This document shows, one piece after another, positions 32,344 to 41,171 of a stretch of 41,190 nt of DNA. Both the position numbers and the translations under genes were made by a program. Positions within the stretch are counted from its first letter, which is position 1. Each line of letters begins with the position of its first letter. Under the pieces are notes generated by a model. The model made no database searches, was not told the DNA's origin, and saw only the letters and a program-made list of their open reading frames with translations. The DNA is from an uncultured Oscillospiraceae bacterium (GTDB taxonomy: Bacteria; Bacillota; Clostridia; Oscillospirales; Oscillospiraceae), in assembly GCA_947629245.1 (NCBI GenBank), contig CANRDC010000015.1:1-41190 (forward strand), written 5' to 3'.

Positions 32344-34126
32344 TGTAGTCTCCAACCTTTATTACTTTATTTTTGTTTTCATAGTCGTCAGGAACAGCAA
32401 AGTACCACTTCGTGCCGCCGTTGTCATCTTCCGACACCAATTCAAAACCAAGCGTTTTGTAGTGTTCTTTTACCATCATGTTTTTCGCGGTCGGATAATA
32501 ATAACCATAGATGCCGCTCAATCCGCGCCGGCGGCACTCCCCTACCACGGCGTCCATCATTGCGTATTCCATATTGCGCTTCAAGACACGGCAGCTCATG
32601 AGCCAAAGGTCGATATGAAGCGTCGTCTGTTCAATGTGACCGCTGAAAACGGAGATCAGTCCGTTATCGCCAAACCGATCCTTCAGCCTTCCATATAACG
32701 TAATATAATTTTCGTCATCTGCAAAGCGCTGGATATCGCTTGTGGTGCAGCGCAGGGTGGTCAGGTTGAACTGGTTGCTCTTATTGGTCAGCTGAGCGAT
32801 CCTGTTTACGTGCATTTCGGAGAAGGGCTTGATCTCCGCCTGCATATCCAGTGACAGCAGATATTCGTCGTAGTTTTGGAACGCGGACTGCTGCTCTTTT
32901 CTCTTTGCCTCCGCCGCGTACATTTCGCTGCGGACCAAATCGTCGCTCGACAGGTTGGTCACCTCGAAAAAGCCGCAGCGGTCCAGAGTCGTGATATACG
33001 TCTCCGGACTGGTCATCTCCGGAACGCCGGTGTCCGGGAACTGCTCCTTGACAATATGCCGCTCCGCCGGATTGTCGTCTACAAATACCAGGCTATCGAT
33101 GCCAATGTTCAGTTCCCGGGCGATATCCACCAGGTTTTGGTCTTTCGGGTTCCAGTTGGCACGTATGGCGACAAAGTCCTCTTCCCGTAGCACGCTGTCC
33201 GGTCTGCGGAGGCCCTCCATGGCGATGTCTCTCTCGTTTTTGGAATTGATCGCCAGAAGCACGCCCAGGCTTTTGTGGGCTTTGAGGTACTCCTGAAATT
33301 CCGTAAAGGTCTCCGCGCGGCCGTTCTCATGGCCGATCTCGATATTCTCCTTTCCGTCGTCGCCGATCACGCCGCCCCAGAGCGTATTGTCCAGATCCAT
33401 GACGAGGGCTTTCTTGTTCCGGCCGAACAGAGACTTGACGATGTTGGCAAGATTATAGGCGAACTCGGGGATCGCGGGCACGCTCATGGCATACTTGTAC
33501 ATGTTCCAATAATAGGGATCTGACCAGGACTGCAGACCGTAGCACGCCGCGATATATTGAATGTCATTGATATAAAAGTTGCTGTGCGTCTGTGCATATC
33601 CGTAGAGCTTCGCGTTCAGCCGCTCCACAAAGTTCCGCCTGCCGTGGATATCTGCCACGTCCTGATTGCCCAACAGCCGGTAAAACGGGAACTCAAAGTT
33701 GTTCTGAATGACAGGGCAGCCAAACGTGACGGGGATCTTGTCCCACATTTGCCTAAAATGTTCAAAGGTCTCGTCCAGAAGTTGATCGACCTGCGCGGGG
33801 CTGTCTTTCAACGTCGGGTATTTGAGAATGTTTCGACTGCTCGTATGGATATAGACCAGATCCGGCTTGAACTGCGCGAGCTCATCGTTGCCGAACATGA
33901 CGTCTTCCCAATACTTGTTATAATCTGACTGATAAAACTCGCACTGAATGCCCTGATTCAGCAGGAAAAGATCAAGAATATCCACGATCCCGCTTGTCGT
34001 TGAGCCGCCCAACACAGCGATCCTCTTGTTCAAAAAGCTCGTTTGGCCTTCAGTGAGCTTTCTTTTGATCTTCCTCTGCGCTTTCAGGATCCATTGGCTG
34101 TCAAAAGGATATTCAAGCTCTCTCAT
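32336..34126 (-). CDS. FkbH-like HAD-IIIC protein with GNAT-type C-terminus
   Basis: A 596-residue protein. Residues 1 to about 230 contain an SGNH-like N-terminal domain (IAVLGGSTTSGIVDIL, then SSRNIL). The HAD domain follows with the phosphatase motif MDLDNTLWGGVIGDDG (Asp244, Asp246), INSKN and VFVDDNPAERH. The C-terminal 150 residues are GNAT-like (RIAQLTNKSNQFNLTT). This is the FkbH arrangement: such proteins take 1,3-bisphosphoglycerate, remove phosphate and load the glyceryl group on a carrier protein, as in methoxymalonyl-ACP and tetronate pathways and some surface-glycan clusters. An ACP gene directly downstream fits this. It is the first gene of the operon, with a strong promoter at 34224-34252. 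Confidence 0.93.
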   Translation of the reverse strand: MRELEYPFDSQWILKAQRKIKRKLTEGQTSFLNKRIAVLGGSTTSGIVDILDLFLLNQGIQCEFYQSDYNKYWEDVMFGNDELAQFKPDLVYIHTSSRNILKYPTLKDSPAQVDQLLDETFEHFRQMWDKIPVTFGCPVIQNNFEFPFYRLLGNQDVADIHGRRNFVERLNAKLYGYAQTHSNFYINDIQYIAACYGLQSWSDPYYWNMYKYAMSVPAIPEFAYNLANIVKSLFGRNKKALVMDLDNTLWGGVIGDDGKENIEIGHENGRAETFTEFQEYLKAHKSLGVLLAINSKNERDIAMEGLRRPDSVLREEDFVAIRANWNPKDQNLVDIARELNIGIDSLVFVDDNPAERHIVKEQFPDTGVPEMTSPETYITTLDRCGFFEVTNLSSDDLVRSEMYAAEAKRKEQQSAFQNYDEYLLSLDMQAEIKPFSEMHVNRIAQLTNKSNQFNLTTLRCTTSDIQRFADDENYITLYGRLKDRFGDNGLISVFSGHIEQTTLHIDLWLMSCRVLKRNMEYAMMDAVVGECRRRGLSGIYGYYYPTAKNMMVKEHYKTLGFELVSEDDNGGTKWYFAVPDDYENKNKVIKVGDYND

Positions 34127-34223
34127 GGTTGCCCTCCACTCACCATCACATAATATAACTTAATAAATAATTTGTCATTAAAGAAGAAAAACAAAAATTA
34201 AAAAATTCTTTACAAACAAATGA

Positions 34224-34252
34224 ATTATAGCAAGCATACACGAAAAAAGCAA
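34224..34252 (-). promoter_or_regulatory. Sigma-A promoter of the FkbH/LicD operon
   Basis: Minus strand TTGCTT (34247-34252), 17 bases, TATAAT (34224-34229). Transcription would start near 34217, giving a leader of about 90 AT-rich bases. It stands ahead of all five genes of the operon. Confidence 0.75.
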
Positions 34253-34467
34253 TGCAATTTCAAATTTTGTGGATTATTGACAGTTTTTTGAGCAATTGTT
34301 CCCTCTTTTGTGCAAAAAGCGCATCGATCGGCGATCGTTGTTTTAGTATGCGCGGTTTCTCACCGGTTATCGCGGACGTAGGTCGTAAAATGTCTTTTGT
34401 CTTTCGGGGCGCGGGGCGTCCTTTGGGGATATCTTCCCGCACGGGAACGGCATGACGCCGCCTTTTG
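34253..34467. other. Intergenic stretch between glpK and the FkbH operon
   Basis: With the promoter and AT-rich leader at 34127-34252, the gap totals 341 bases. This part is moderately AT-rich with a short GC-rich stretch near 34405-34440. Two short open frames (about 60 codons) run through it, one on each strand, but neither has a ribosome site or recognisable composition. No clear terminator for glpK was found. Confidence 0.4.
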
Positions 34468-35967
34468 TTATTTCGTTTCCCAGTCCCTCGCCCTCTCGAC
34501 CGCCTTGTGCCAGCCGTCCATGAGCCGCCTAGCCTTTTCCGGGTCCATGGTGGGCTCGAAACGCCGCTGGGTCTGCCGGAGAGAGCGCACCTGGTCCATA
34601 TCCGTCCAAACCCCGGCGGCGAGGCCCGCCAAAAATGCCGCGCCCAGAGCCGTGGTCTCCACGCTCTCCGGCCTGTCGATGGGCTGCTGGAGCACGTCCG
34701 CCTGGAACTGCATGAGAAAGTCCGACACCGACGCGCCGCCGTCCACCCGCAGCACGTCCATCTTGTATCCGGCGTCCGCCTCCATCACCTCCAGCAGGTC
34801 CGCCACCTGATAGGCGATGCCCTCCAGCACCGCCCGGCACAGGTGTGTCCGCTTGGTGCCCCGGGTGACGCCAAGCACCGCGCCCCGCGCATAGGGGTCC
34901 CACCAGGGCGCGCCTAGACCCGTGAAGGCGCTGACCATATACACCCCGCCGGTATCCGGGACCTGCTCGGCCAGCACGTCGCACTCATGGGCCGTGGAGA
35001 TGAGCCCCAGCTCGTCCCGCAGCCACTGGATGGAGGACCCGGCGTTGAACACGCTCCCCTCCACCGCGTAGGCCGTCCGGCCCTTCACCTGCCAGGCCAC
35101 GCTGGTGAGAAGCCCATTCCGGCTCCGGGGAGAGGTCTCCCCCACGTTCATCAGCGTGAAGCAGCCGGTACCGTATGTATTTTTCGCCTGGCCCGGCTGG
35201 ATGCAGCCCTGGCCAAGCAGGGCCGCCTGCTGGTCGCCCGCGGCGCCGCAGATGGGGACGCCCTCCAGCTGCTCCAGGCCGGGCACGCCGCGCTTGACCC
35301 GGCCAAACTCGCCGGAGTTCGGCAGCACCTCCGGCAGCATGGACATGGGCACGCCCAGCAGCTTGCACATGTCCTCGTCCCAGCATAGCCTGTCGATGTC
35401 AAAGAGCATGGTCCGGGAGGCGTTGGACGGGTCGGTCACGTGCCGCCCGGTCAGATTCCAGACGAGCCAGGTGTCCACCGTGCCGAACAGGAGCTTGCCC
35501 TGCTCCGCCTTGACACGGGCGCCGGGAACGTTGTCCAGTATCCATTTGATCTTCGTGCCGGAAAAATAGGGATCCGGCACAAGGCCCGTGGTCCGCAATA
35601 TCTGGTCCTTCATGCCCCGCTCCACCAGTTGGCGGATGGTGGGCGCGGTGCGGCGGCACTGCCAGACGATGGCGTTATAGACCGGCTCCCCCGTCTCCCT
35701 ATCCCAGACGATGGCGGTCTCCCGCTGGTTCGTGATGCCGATGGCGGCGACGTCCGCGGCGGACAGGCCCGACCGCTCAAAGGCCGCCCCCAGGGCGTGG
35801 AACTGGGTACCGGTGACGTCCCGTGGCTCATGCTCCACCCAGCCGGGCTTGGGATAGTGCTGCGCAAAGGGATACTGCGCCTGGGACACGATGTTCCCCT
35901 TCCGGTCAAATATGATGGCTCGGGAGCTGGTGGTCCCCTGGTCCAGCGCGATCACATAGCCTTCCAT
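34468..35967 (-). CDS. glpK: Glycerol kinase
   Basis: A 499-residue FGGY-family glycerol kinase, converting glycerol and ATP to glycerol-3-phosphate. It starts MEGYVIALDQGTTSSRAI, with the N-terminal phosphate loop DQGTTSSR, and contains GITNQRET, the substrate segment VWQCRRT and the C-terminal LRVDGGASVSDFLMQFQAD. ATG at 35967 has GAGGAGG 7 bases upstream. The divergent alpha/beta hydrolase begins 80 bases away, and a TATAAT-like -10 on the minus strand is present in that gap without a convincing -35. A glycerol facilitator and GlpD are not in the window. Confidence 0.96.
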   Translation of the reverse strand: MEGYVIALDQGTTSSRAIIFDRKGNIVSQAQYPFAQHYPKPGWVEHEPRDVTGTQFHALGAAFERSGLSAADVAAIGITNQRETAIVWDRETGEPVYNAIVWQCRRTAPTIRQLVERGMKDQILRTTGLVPDPYFSGTKIKWILDNVPGARVKAEQGKLLFGTVDTWLVWNLTGRHVTDPSNASRTMLFDIDRLCWDEDMCKLLGVPMSMLPEVLPNSGEFGRVKRGVPGLEQLEGVPICGAAGDQQAALLGQGCIQPGQAKNTYGTGCFTLMNVGETSPRSRNGLLTSVAWQVKGRTAYAVEGSVFNAGSSIQWLRDELGLISTAHECDVLAEQVPDTGGVYMVSAFTGLGAPWWDPYARGAVLGVTRGTKRTHLCRAVLEGIAYQVADLLEVMEADAGYKMDVLRVDGGASVSDFLMQFQADVLQQPIDRPESVETTALGAAFLAGLAAGVWTDMDQVRSLRQTQRRFEPTMDPEKARRLMDGWHKAVERARDWETK

Positions 35968-36047
35968 GATATGCCTCCTCATTGACGAACAAGCGAGATA
36001 GCAGTAAAATATTACCGCAATTATAACATACAGGACGGCGGTTTTCT

Positions 36048-36977
36048 ATGATCAAAAAGGACGAACTTACTTTCCCCTCCAGCGACGGTACTCATCAAAT
36101 CGCATGGACTGTCTGGGAGCCGGACGGACCGGTCCGCGGCGTGGTGCAGATCGTCCACGGTGTGGCGGAATACATCGACCGGTATCACGACTTCGCCTGT
36201 TTCCTCGCGGAGCACGGCTTTGCGGTGGCCGGGGACGACCATCTGGGCCACGGCAGGACCGCCGCGGACGAGTCGGAGCTGGGCTGGTTTGCGGAGGAGA
36301 ACGGCTGGAAATGCCTGGTGGAGGACGAAAAGCGTCTGCGGGACATCCTGCGGGAGCGGTACCCCGGCGTGCCTCTGGTCCTGTTTGGCCACAGCATGGG
36401 CAGCTTCATCGCCCGGACCTATCTCATATGGCGCCCCGGCGACCACGACGTCTGCGTCCTGTCCGGCACCGGCCATCAGCCGGTAGCCGTCTGCCGCTGC
36501 GGAAGGCTCCTTTCAGGCCGGGAGATACGTGCCCACGGCAGCAAGTACCGCAGCGCCCTGTTGCAAAAGGTCGCCTTTGGCGGATATCTCAAGCGCATCA
36601 AGGACCCGGTCGGTCCCAACGACTGGATCTGCGCCGACCCGGCGGTGGTCCGCCGGTACGACGCGGACCCCAAGTGCGGCTATACCGCCACGGCGGGGCT
36701 CATGCGGGACATGATGGAGGGCTTGCAGATCATCGCGGGCGGCCCTGGTCTTGCGAAGATGGACAAGGCCCTGCCGGTGCTGTTCATCGCCGGTGAAGAG
36801 GACCCGGTGGGCGGCTACGGCAAGGGCGTGCGCCATGTGGCGGCGATGTTCCGCAGGGCCGGGATGCGTGACGTGACCGTGAAGCTCTACCCCGCCATGC
36901 GGCACGAGGTGCTCAACGAAAAGGAGAAACTGACCGTCTGGCGCGACGTGTTGGATTGGATAGAAGAAAAGATATAA
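36048..36977 (+). CDS. Alpha/beta hydrolase, monoacylglycerol-lipase-like
   Basis: A 309-residue serine hydrolase of the lysophospholipase/monoglyceride lipase branch. The oxyanion segment VQIVHGVAEYIDRYHDFA is near residue 33, the nucleophile is Ser116 in FGHSMGSF, and the other triad members are Asp252 (GEEDPVG) and His286 (MRHEVLNE). No signal peptide is seen, so it is probably cytoplasmic. It is divergently transcribed from glycerol kinase; release of glycerol from acylglycerols followed by its phosphorylation would make sense, but this is inference. Confidence 0.9.
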   Translation: MIKKDELTFPSSDGTHQIAWTVWEPDGPVRGVVQIVHGVAEYIDRYHDFACFLAEHGFAVAGDDHLGHGRTAADESELGWFAEENGWKCLVEDEKRLRDILRERYPGVPLVLFGHSMGSFIARTYLIWRPGDHDVCVLSGTGHQPVAVCRCGRLLSGREIRAHGSKYRSALLQKVAFGGYLKRIKDPVGPNDWICADPAVVRRYDADPKCGYTATAGLMRDMMEGLQIIAGGPGLAKMDKALPVLFIAGEEDPVGGYGKGVRHVAAMFRRAGMRDVTVKLYPAMRHEVLNEKEKLTVWRDVLDWIEEKI

Positions 36978-36991
36978 CATCAAGCGAAAAA

Positions 36992-37022
36992 CATCCCCTC
37001 CGCCCAATGGACGGAGGGGATG
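36992..37022. terminator. Terminator between convergent genes
   Basis: A perfect 11-bp stem (36992-37002 with 37012-37022) around CCCAATGGA. On the minus strand it is followed by TTTTTCGC, so it works best for the sugar-transport operon ending at 37055, but it can also stop the hydrolase transcript. Confidence 0.85.
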
Positions 37023-37054
37023 CCGTTATGCGGGATAAACAGCCGGTGGAAAAC

Positions 37055-38443
37055 TCACTCGCCGCGGCGGCGGGCAAGCTCCGCGGAGTTGGATTCCACC
37101 TTCGCTTTGTTCAGCGGGTAGATGAAAGCCAGCGCCACAGCCACCAGGCCCAAGCCCAGGGCGGGGATGATGCAGCTCAGGCGGAAGATGCCCAGGGTCA
37201 CGTCCGGGTCATAGGCCGTGGCCTGGGTGTAGCCCACGATGGAGAGCAGAACGCCGGACAGACCGGCGGTGAGCGCCTGGCCCAGCTTCCGGGCGAAGGA
37301 GTACACGGAGTAGATCGTGCCGTCCTCGCGGACGCCGTTTTTGACCTCGGCGTCGTCGATCACGTCGGTGATCATGGCCCAGATGACCGTGTTGAAGAAG
37401 CCAAGGCCCATGTAGGCCAGGGTGTAGAAGCCCACGTAGACGTAGGGGTTGGCCGGGCGGACGATGAGGCAGACCAGATAGACGACCGCGCCGAAGGCGC
37501 AGGAGACGATGGACAGCTCCTTTTTGCCGAACTTCTTGGCCAGCCTGGCGGCGAAGGGCGCGCAGATCACCAGCATGACGACCGTACCGGCCATGGCCGA
37601 GGCGGACTGAGCGGCGGCGCTGCCGTAGTAGTTGGGGAACACATAGGCGGCCATGTTCTGCATGCCCAGCATGCCGATCAGCAGGAAGACGGCGGCCACG
37701 ATGATGCCAAGCAGGGCCCGGTTGGTGACCAGGCTCTTCACCAGCTTGCCGATCTGCAGCTTCTGGGTGTTCTTGGGGACCTCGACGCGCTCGGTGGTCA
37801 GGAAGTAGCACAGCAGATAGCAGCCGATGGCGCACAGGGAGAAGATACCGGCGATGAGGGTCATGCGGGAGCCGGACAGGACCTGGTTGCCGTCTACCAC
37901 CTGGTAGGCGACCAGCGGGGTGCCCACGCCGATGGCCGTACCGGCCAGGGTGGCGCCGATGGTGCGCCAGGTGCTCAGCTGCGCCCGGTCTCCCGGATCG
38001 GCGGAGATGGCGGACGCCATGGAGCCGTAGGGGATGTTGATGCCGGTGTAGCAGAAGGAGCCCCACAGCAGGTATGTGAAGAACATCCAGAACACCTTAA
38101 AGCCATAGCTGGCGTTGGCAAAAGAGGACTGATAGATCAGGAAGGACGCCAGGGCCACAGGGATGCACATCCGAAGCAGCCAGGGACGGAACTTGCCGTT
38201 CTTGGTGGGCTTGGACCGGTCCACGATCTGGCCCATGGTCACGTCGGTGAACGCGTCCACAAAACGGGCCAGCATGATCAGCATGCCGCTGATGCCCACG
38301 CCGACGCCCATGACGTCGGAATAGAATTTCGCCATGAAGGACGAGGCCAGGATGAAGGTGAAGTCGTTGCCGAAATCACCGAACGCGTAGCCGATCTTGT
38401 CCCGCATACCGAATGGGCGCAGGGAAGTCTTGGTTTCGTTCAT
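37055..38443 (-). CDS. GPH-family sugar:cation symporter
   Basis: A 462-residue membrane protein of the glycoside-pentoside-hexuronide:cation symporter family (MelB, UidB). The N-terminus RDKIGYAFGDFGNDFTFIL is diagnostic, and the loop DRSKPTKNGKFRPWLL is the conserved cytoplasmic loop 2-3. About 12 hydrophobic segments are evident. It probably imports a glycoside for hydrolysis by the GH2 enzyme encoded just upstream (59-base gap). AAAGGAG precedes the ATG. The substrate cannot be read from sequence; a glucuronide or galactoside is likely from context. Confidence 0.93.
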   Translation of the reverse strand: MNETKTSLRPFGMRDKIGYAFGDFGNDFTFILASSFMAKFYSDVMGVGVGISGMLIMLARFVDAFTDVTMGQIVDRSKPTKNGKFRPWLLRMCIPVALASFLIYQSSFANASYGFKVFWMFFTYLLWGSFCYTGINIPYGSMASAISADPGDRAQLSTWRTIGATLAGTAIGVGTPLVAYQVVDGNQVLSGSRMTLIAGIFSLCAIGCYLLCYFLTTERVEVPKNTQKLQIGKLVKSLVTNRALLGIIVAAVFLLIGMLGMQNMAAYVFPNYYGSAAAQSASAMAGTVVMLVICAPFAARLAKKFGKKELSIVSCAFGAVVYLVCLIVRPANPYVYVGFYTLAYMGLGFFNTVIWAMITDVIDDAEVKNGVREDGTIYSVYSFARKLGQALTAGLSGVLLSIVGYTQATAYDPDVTLGIFRLSCIIPALGLGLVAVALAFIYPLNKAKVESNSAELARRRGE

Positions 38444-38502
38444 TGCAGTTTCTCCTTTTTCAGTTTTTTATTTGGACCCCATCGGGAACAAATACTTGAT
38501 GT

Positions 38503-40770
38503 TTACGCCTTTTTGACCTTGATGAGCTGGGCGTTCAGGCTCTCCAGGAAGCCCTCGGGCAGCATGCTGCCGCCGAGCTCCATCATGGCCTCGGGGGTCA
38601 TGCCCTTCATCATGCCCCACATGCCCTCGCCGGGGGCCACGTCGAAGTTGGTGGCCATCTTCACGGCCTTGCGGACGATGGCGCCGACCTCTTCGTTTTT
38701 GAAGAGCTCCTCCATGGTGTCTTTGACGCTGTAGCAGCCCTCGGGGAACTCCATGGGGGCGGTCAGGTCCAGGTCGCCTACCATCTTGAACCAGTTGGCA
38801 ACGCCCTCGGCCCGCTCGTTGACCTCGGGCAGCACGTAGATGGCCGGTTCCTTCTCCACCTTCTCCAGGGTAGTGGAGTCCTTCACATCCCCGGCCACGG
38901 CCAGGACGGTGTTGAAGCCGTCGCGCAGGGCCACATTGAACTCGAACACCTTCTCGGCGGTCAGTTCGCCCGCCTTCTCGCCGTTGATGAAAAGCTCTAC
39001 CGTGGGCTGATTGGAGTAGACCTTCACCAGGGTGGTCTCCCCCGCCCGCTGGGCGTAGCGCTTGCCGCAGATGTGCACCATGGGCTCGGGATTCCAGTAT
39101 GCCTTGTAGATGTAGTAGCTGTCCTTTTTGGTCTTGCGGTCCATGGTCATGAGGCCCTTGTTGTTCCGGCCCGCCACGCCGCCCTCGTTCCGGGCCGCGC
39201 AGCCGAAGTCGAACATATTCCACACGTGGGTGGACCACATCCAGGGCCGCTCGTCGAACACTTTGGCCATGTGCTCGTGGTACAGAGCCTGATATTCCTC
39301 GGAGTAGTCCTTGCAGGCGGGGTTGGGGCCGTGATAGGTGACGATGCCCTCGCAGCCGTACTCGCTCATGCCCAGGCACAGGTCGGGATGGACCTTGTGG
39401 AAGTTGTCAAGCCAGGGGCCGTTGTCCTCCATCTTGCCGCCGTACCAACCAAAATAGTGGTTGTAGCTGATCACGTCGGTGATGTGGTGCATGGGGCTGT
39501 CCACAGGCGTCATGGACACGTGGGCGATGGTGGTGAGCCTGGTGGGGTCCAGCTTGTGGCAGAGGTCGTTCAGCTCCTTGTGGTTTTCCACCAGCTTCTC
39601 GCTGATGCCGCCGATGAGGATCTCGTTGGACACGCCCCAGAAGCAGATGGACGGGTGGTTGTAGTTCTGGATGATGAGCTCGTGCATCTGGCTGACGCAG
39701 TTCTGGTGGGCGGCGGGGTCCTTGTTGAACACGCTGATGAAGGGGATCTCCGCCCAGATGATGAAGCCAAGCTCGTCGCAGGCGTCGTAGAAGTCCTGGG
39801 CGTGCTGATAGTGGGCCAGACGGATGGTGTTGGCCCCCAGCTCCTTGATGAGCCAGGCGTCCTCATAGTGGTCGTCGGCGGTGAGGGCGTTGCCCTTGTA
39901 GAGCCTATCCTGGTGGCGGCTGACGCCCCGGAGGGGGGTCTGCACGCCGTTGAGGATGAAGCCCTCGTCGGGGGTGACGGAGAAGCTCCGCACGCCCGCC
40001 CGGCAGCCAACCTCGTCATAGGCCTCGTTGCGCCGCTGCAGGGTGGCGGTGACGGTGTAGAGATACGGGTCGTCCACGCTCCAAAGGTGCGCGTCGGGCA
40101 CGCTCACGGTGACGGCGGGACTGTCCGCCGGGCGGCAGGCAGCGGCCACCTCCGCCCCGTCCTCGTCCTGCACGGACCAGAGAACGGTGAAGTTCTCGTC
40201 CGCGTTCTTCACCCAGGCGTTCAGCTCGAAGGTCGCGCCGCCGCAGGGCATGGGCCTGGGGGTCACGGTGAGGCCGGGGCCGCCCCAATATTCCAGGTCG
40301 AAGTGGGCGTCGGGCACGCTGATGATGTTCACGCCCCGGTACAGGCCGCCGTAGAAGGTGAAGTCGGCGGACTGGGGATAGACGCTGCTCTTCTCCTCGT
40401 TGGAGCAGGCGATCACCAGCAGGTTCTCCTCCCCTTCTTTGCACAGCTCGGTCACATCCGCCCGGAAGGTGGAGTAGCCGCCCTCGTGGTAGGTCACTTC
40501 CTTGCCGTTGACGTACACCGTGGCCTGCTGGCCCGCGGCCAGCACCTCCACATACACCCGGCCCCCGGCCAGGGGCTGCCTGGGGGTAGCGAAGGAGCGG
40601 GCATACCAGCATTTGCCCCGATAGTAGCTGCCGTTGCCGTCGCAGCCGTCCACCGCGTTCCAGGTGTGGGGCAGGTCCACGTCGCACCAGTCCGCGGGCA
40701 GCGCGGCGGGAAGCCCCGCGTCCTCCCGGATGAACTTCCAGCCCTCGTTGATGTTGATGACTTGACGCAT
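38503..40770 (-). CDS. Glycoside hydrolase family 2 (beta-glucuronidase or beta-galactosidase)
   Basis: A 755-residue GH2 enzyme without signal peptide. The N-terminal jelly-roll domain (INEGWKFIRED to about residue 160) and the Ig-like domain (to about 270) are followed by the catalytic barrel, with acid/base Glu383 (VSNEI) and nucleophile Glu470 (GMSEYG). The segment YNHYFGWYGG and the later GRNNKGLMTMDRKTKKD, which contains an N-x-K triad, are compatible with beta-glucuronidase but also occur in GH2 beta-galactosidases. After the barrel come an Ig-like domain and about 100 residues of Met-rich helices (about 655-755) that are not part of a standard GH2. AAAGGAGG lies ahead of ATG 40770. 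Uronate-pathway context favours a glucuronidase; specificity is not proven. Confidence 0.93.
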   Translation of the reverse strand: MRQVININEGWKFIREDAGLPAALPADWCDVDLPHTWNAVDGCDGNGSYYRGKCWYARSFATPRQPLAGGRVYVEVLAAGQQATVYVNGKEVTYHEGGYSTFRADVTELCKEGEENLLVIACSNEEKSSVYPQSADFTFYGGLYRGVNIISVPDAHFDLEYWGGPGLTVTPRPMPCGGATFELNAWVKNADENFTVLWSVQDEDGAEVAAACRPADSPAVTVSVPDAHLWSVDDPYLYTVTATLQRRNEAYDEVGCRAGVRSFSVTPDEGFILNGVQTPLRGVSRHQDRLYKGNALTADDHYEDAWLIKELGANTIRLAHYQHAQDFYDACDELGFIIWAEIPFISVFNKDPAAHQNCVSQMHELIIQNYNHPSICFWGVSNEILIGGISEKLVENHKELNDLCHKLDPTRLTTIAHVSMTPVDSPMHHITDVISYNHYFGWYGGKMEDNGPWLDNFHKVHPDLCLGMSEYGCEGIVTYHGPNPACKDYSEEYQALYHEHMAKVFDERPWMWSTHVWNMFDFGCAARNEGGVAGRNNKGLMTMDRKTKKDSYYIYKAYWNPEPMVHICGKRYAQRAGETTLVKVYSNQPTVELFINGEKAGELTAEKVFEFNVALRDGFNTVLAVAGDVKDSTTLEKVEKEPAIYVLPEVNERAEGVANWFKMVGDLDLTAPMEFPEGCYSVKDTMEELFKNEEVGAIVRKAVKMATNFDVAPGEGMWGMMKGMTPEAMMELGGSMLPEGFLESLNAQLIKVKKA

Positions 40771-40835
40771 TGCTTTCCTCCTTTATCCTTTCGTCCGGGC
40801 CGCGCACCGGCACGGCCCCAGACAAACATCAGATA

Positions 40836-41171
40836 TTAGTGGACGTATTTTTTCAGCGTGGCGCGGATGGCGCCGGGCCCGGCGGTGAGCTCCTTCAGGT
40901 AGCCGATGACCGCCCCGGCAAGACCCGCCTCGTACAGGTCCACGTTGAAGATGACCTTGTTGTGCAGGATGGGGGCCACGGCGGCCTCCACGTCCTGACC
41001 GGGCTCCAGCTTGAGCCCTGCCACATAGGGGGTGACCTCCTCCAGCATGGGGTCGTCGCTGCGCTCGAAGCTCTCGCCGTCGTCGTTCAGACCCATCAGA
41101 TACCGCAGCCAGCCCGCCAGCACCATGGACGAAGAGGGGCTTATGCCTGTTACAGCGGGAGTGGGCGGCAT
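40836..41171 (-). CDS. Mannitol dehydrogenase-family C-terminus (fructuronate reductase-like), possibly frameshifted
   Basis: A 111-codon frame that matches the C-terminal part of mannitol dehydrogenase/fructuronate reductase (UxuB) proteins, with VLAGWLRYLMG followed by a SDDPMLEEV-type segment. These NAD-dependent enzymes are near 500 residues, so most of the protein is missing. A TAA lies directly before the ATG at 41171 in the same frame, while the bases upstream read SVFYK in another frame. One missing A near 41172 would join them. The gene may therefore be frameshifted, or the base may be a sequence error; the window ends 19 bases further, so this cannot be settled. It is the first visible gene of the operon with the GH2 enzyme and symporter. 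Confidence 0.75.
   Translation of the reverse strand: MPPTPAVTGISPSSSMVLAGWLRYLMGLNDDGESFERSDDPMLEEVTPYVAGLKLEPGQDVEAAVAPILHNKVIFNVDLYEAGLAGAVIGYLKELTAGPGAIRATLKKYVH

Noticed and set aside
34260-34442. A basic 60-codon minus-strand frame between glpK and the FkbH operon
   Set aside because: It starts with GTG without a ribosome site, lies in an intergenic stretch and has no recognisable family; coding cannot be supported.
36956-40839. Long plus-strand frames opposite the symporter and GH2 genes
   Set aside because: Both are antisense shadows of motif-bearing genes and have no recognisable domains or ribosome sites.
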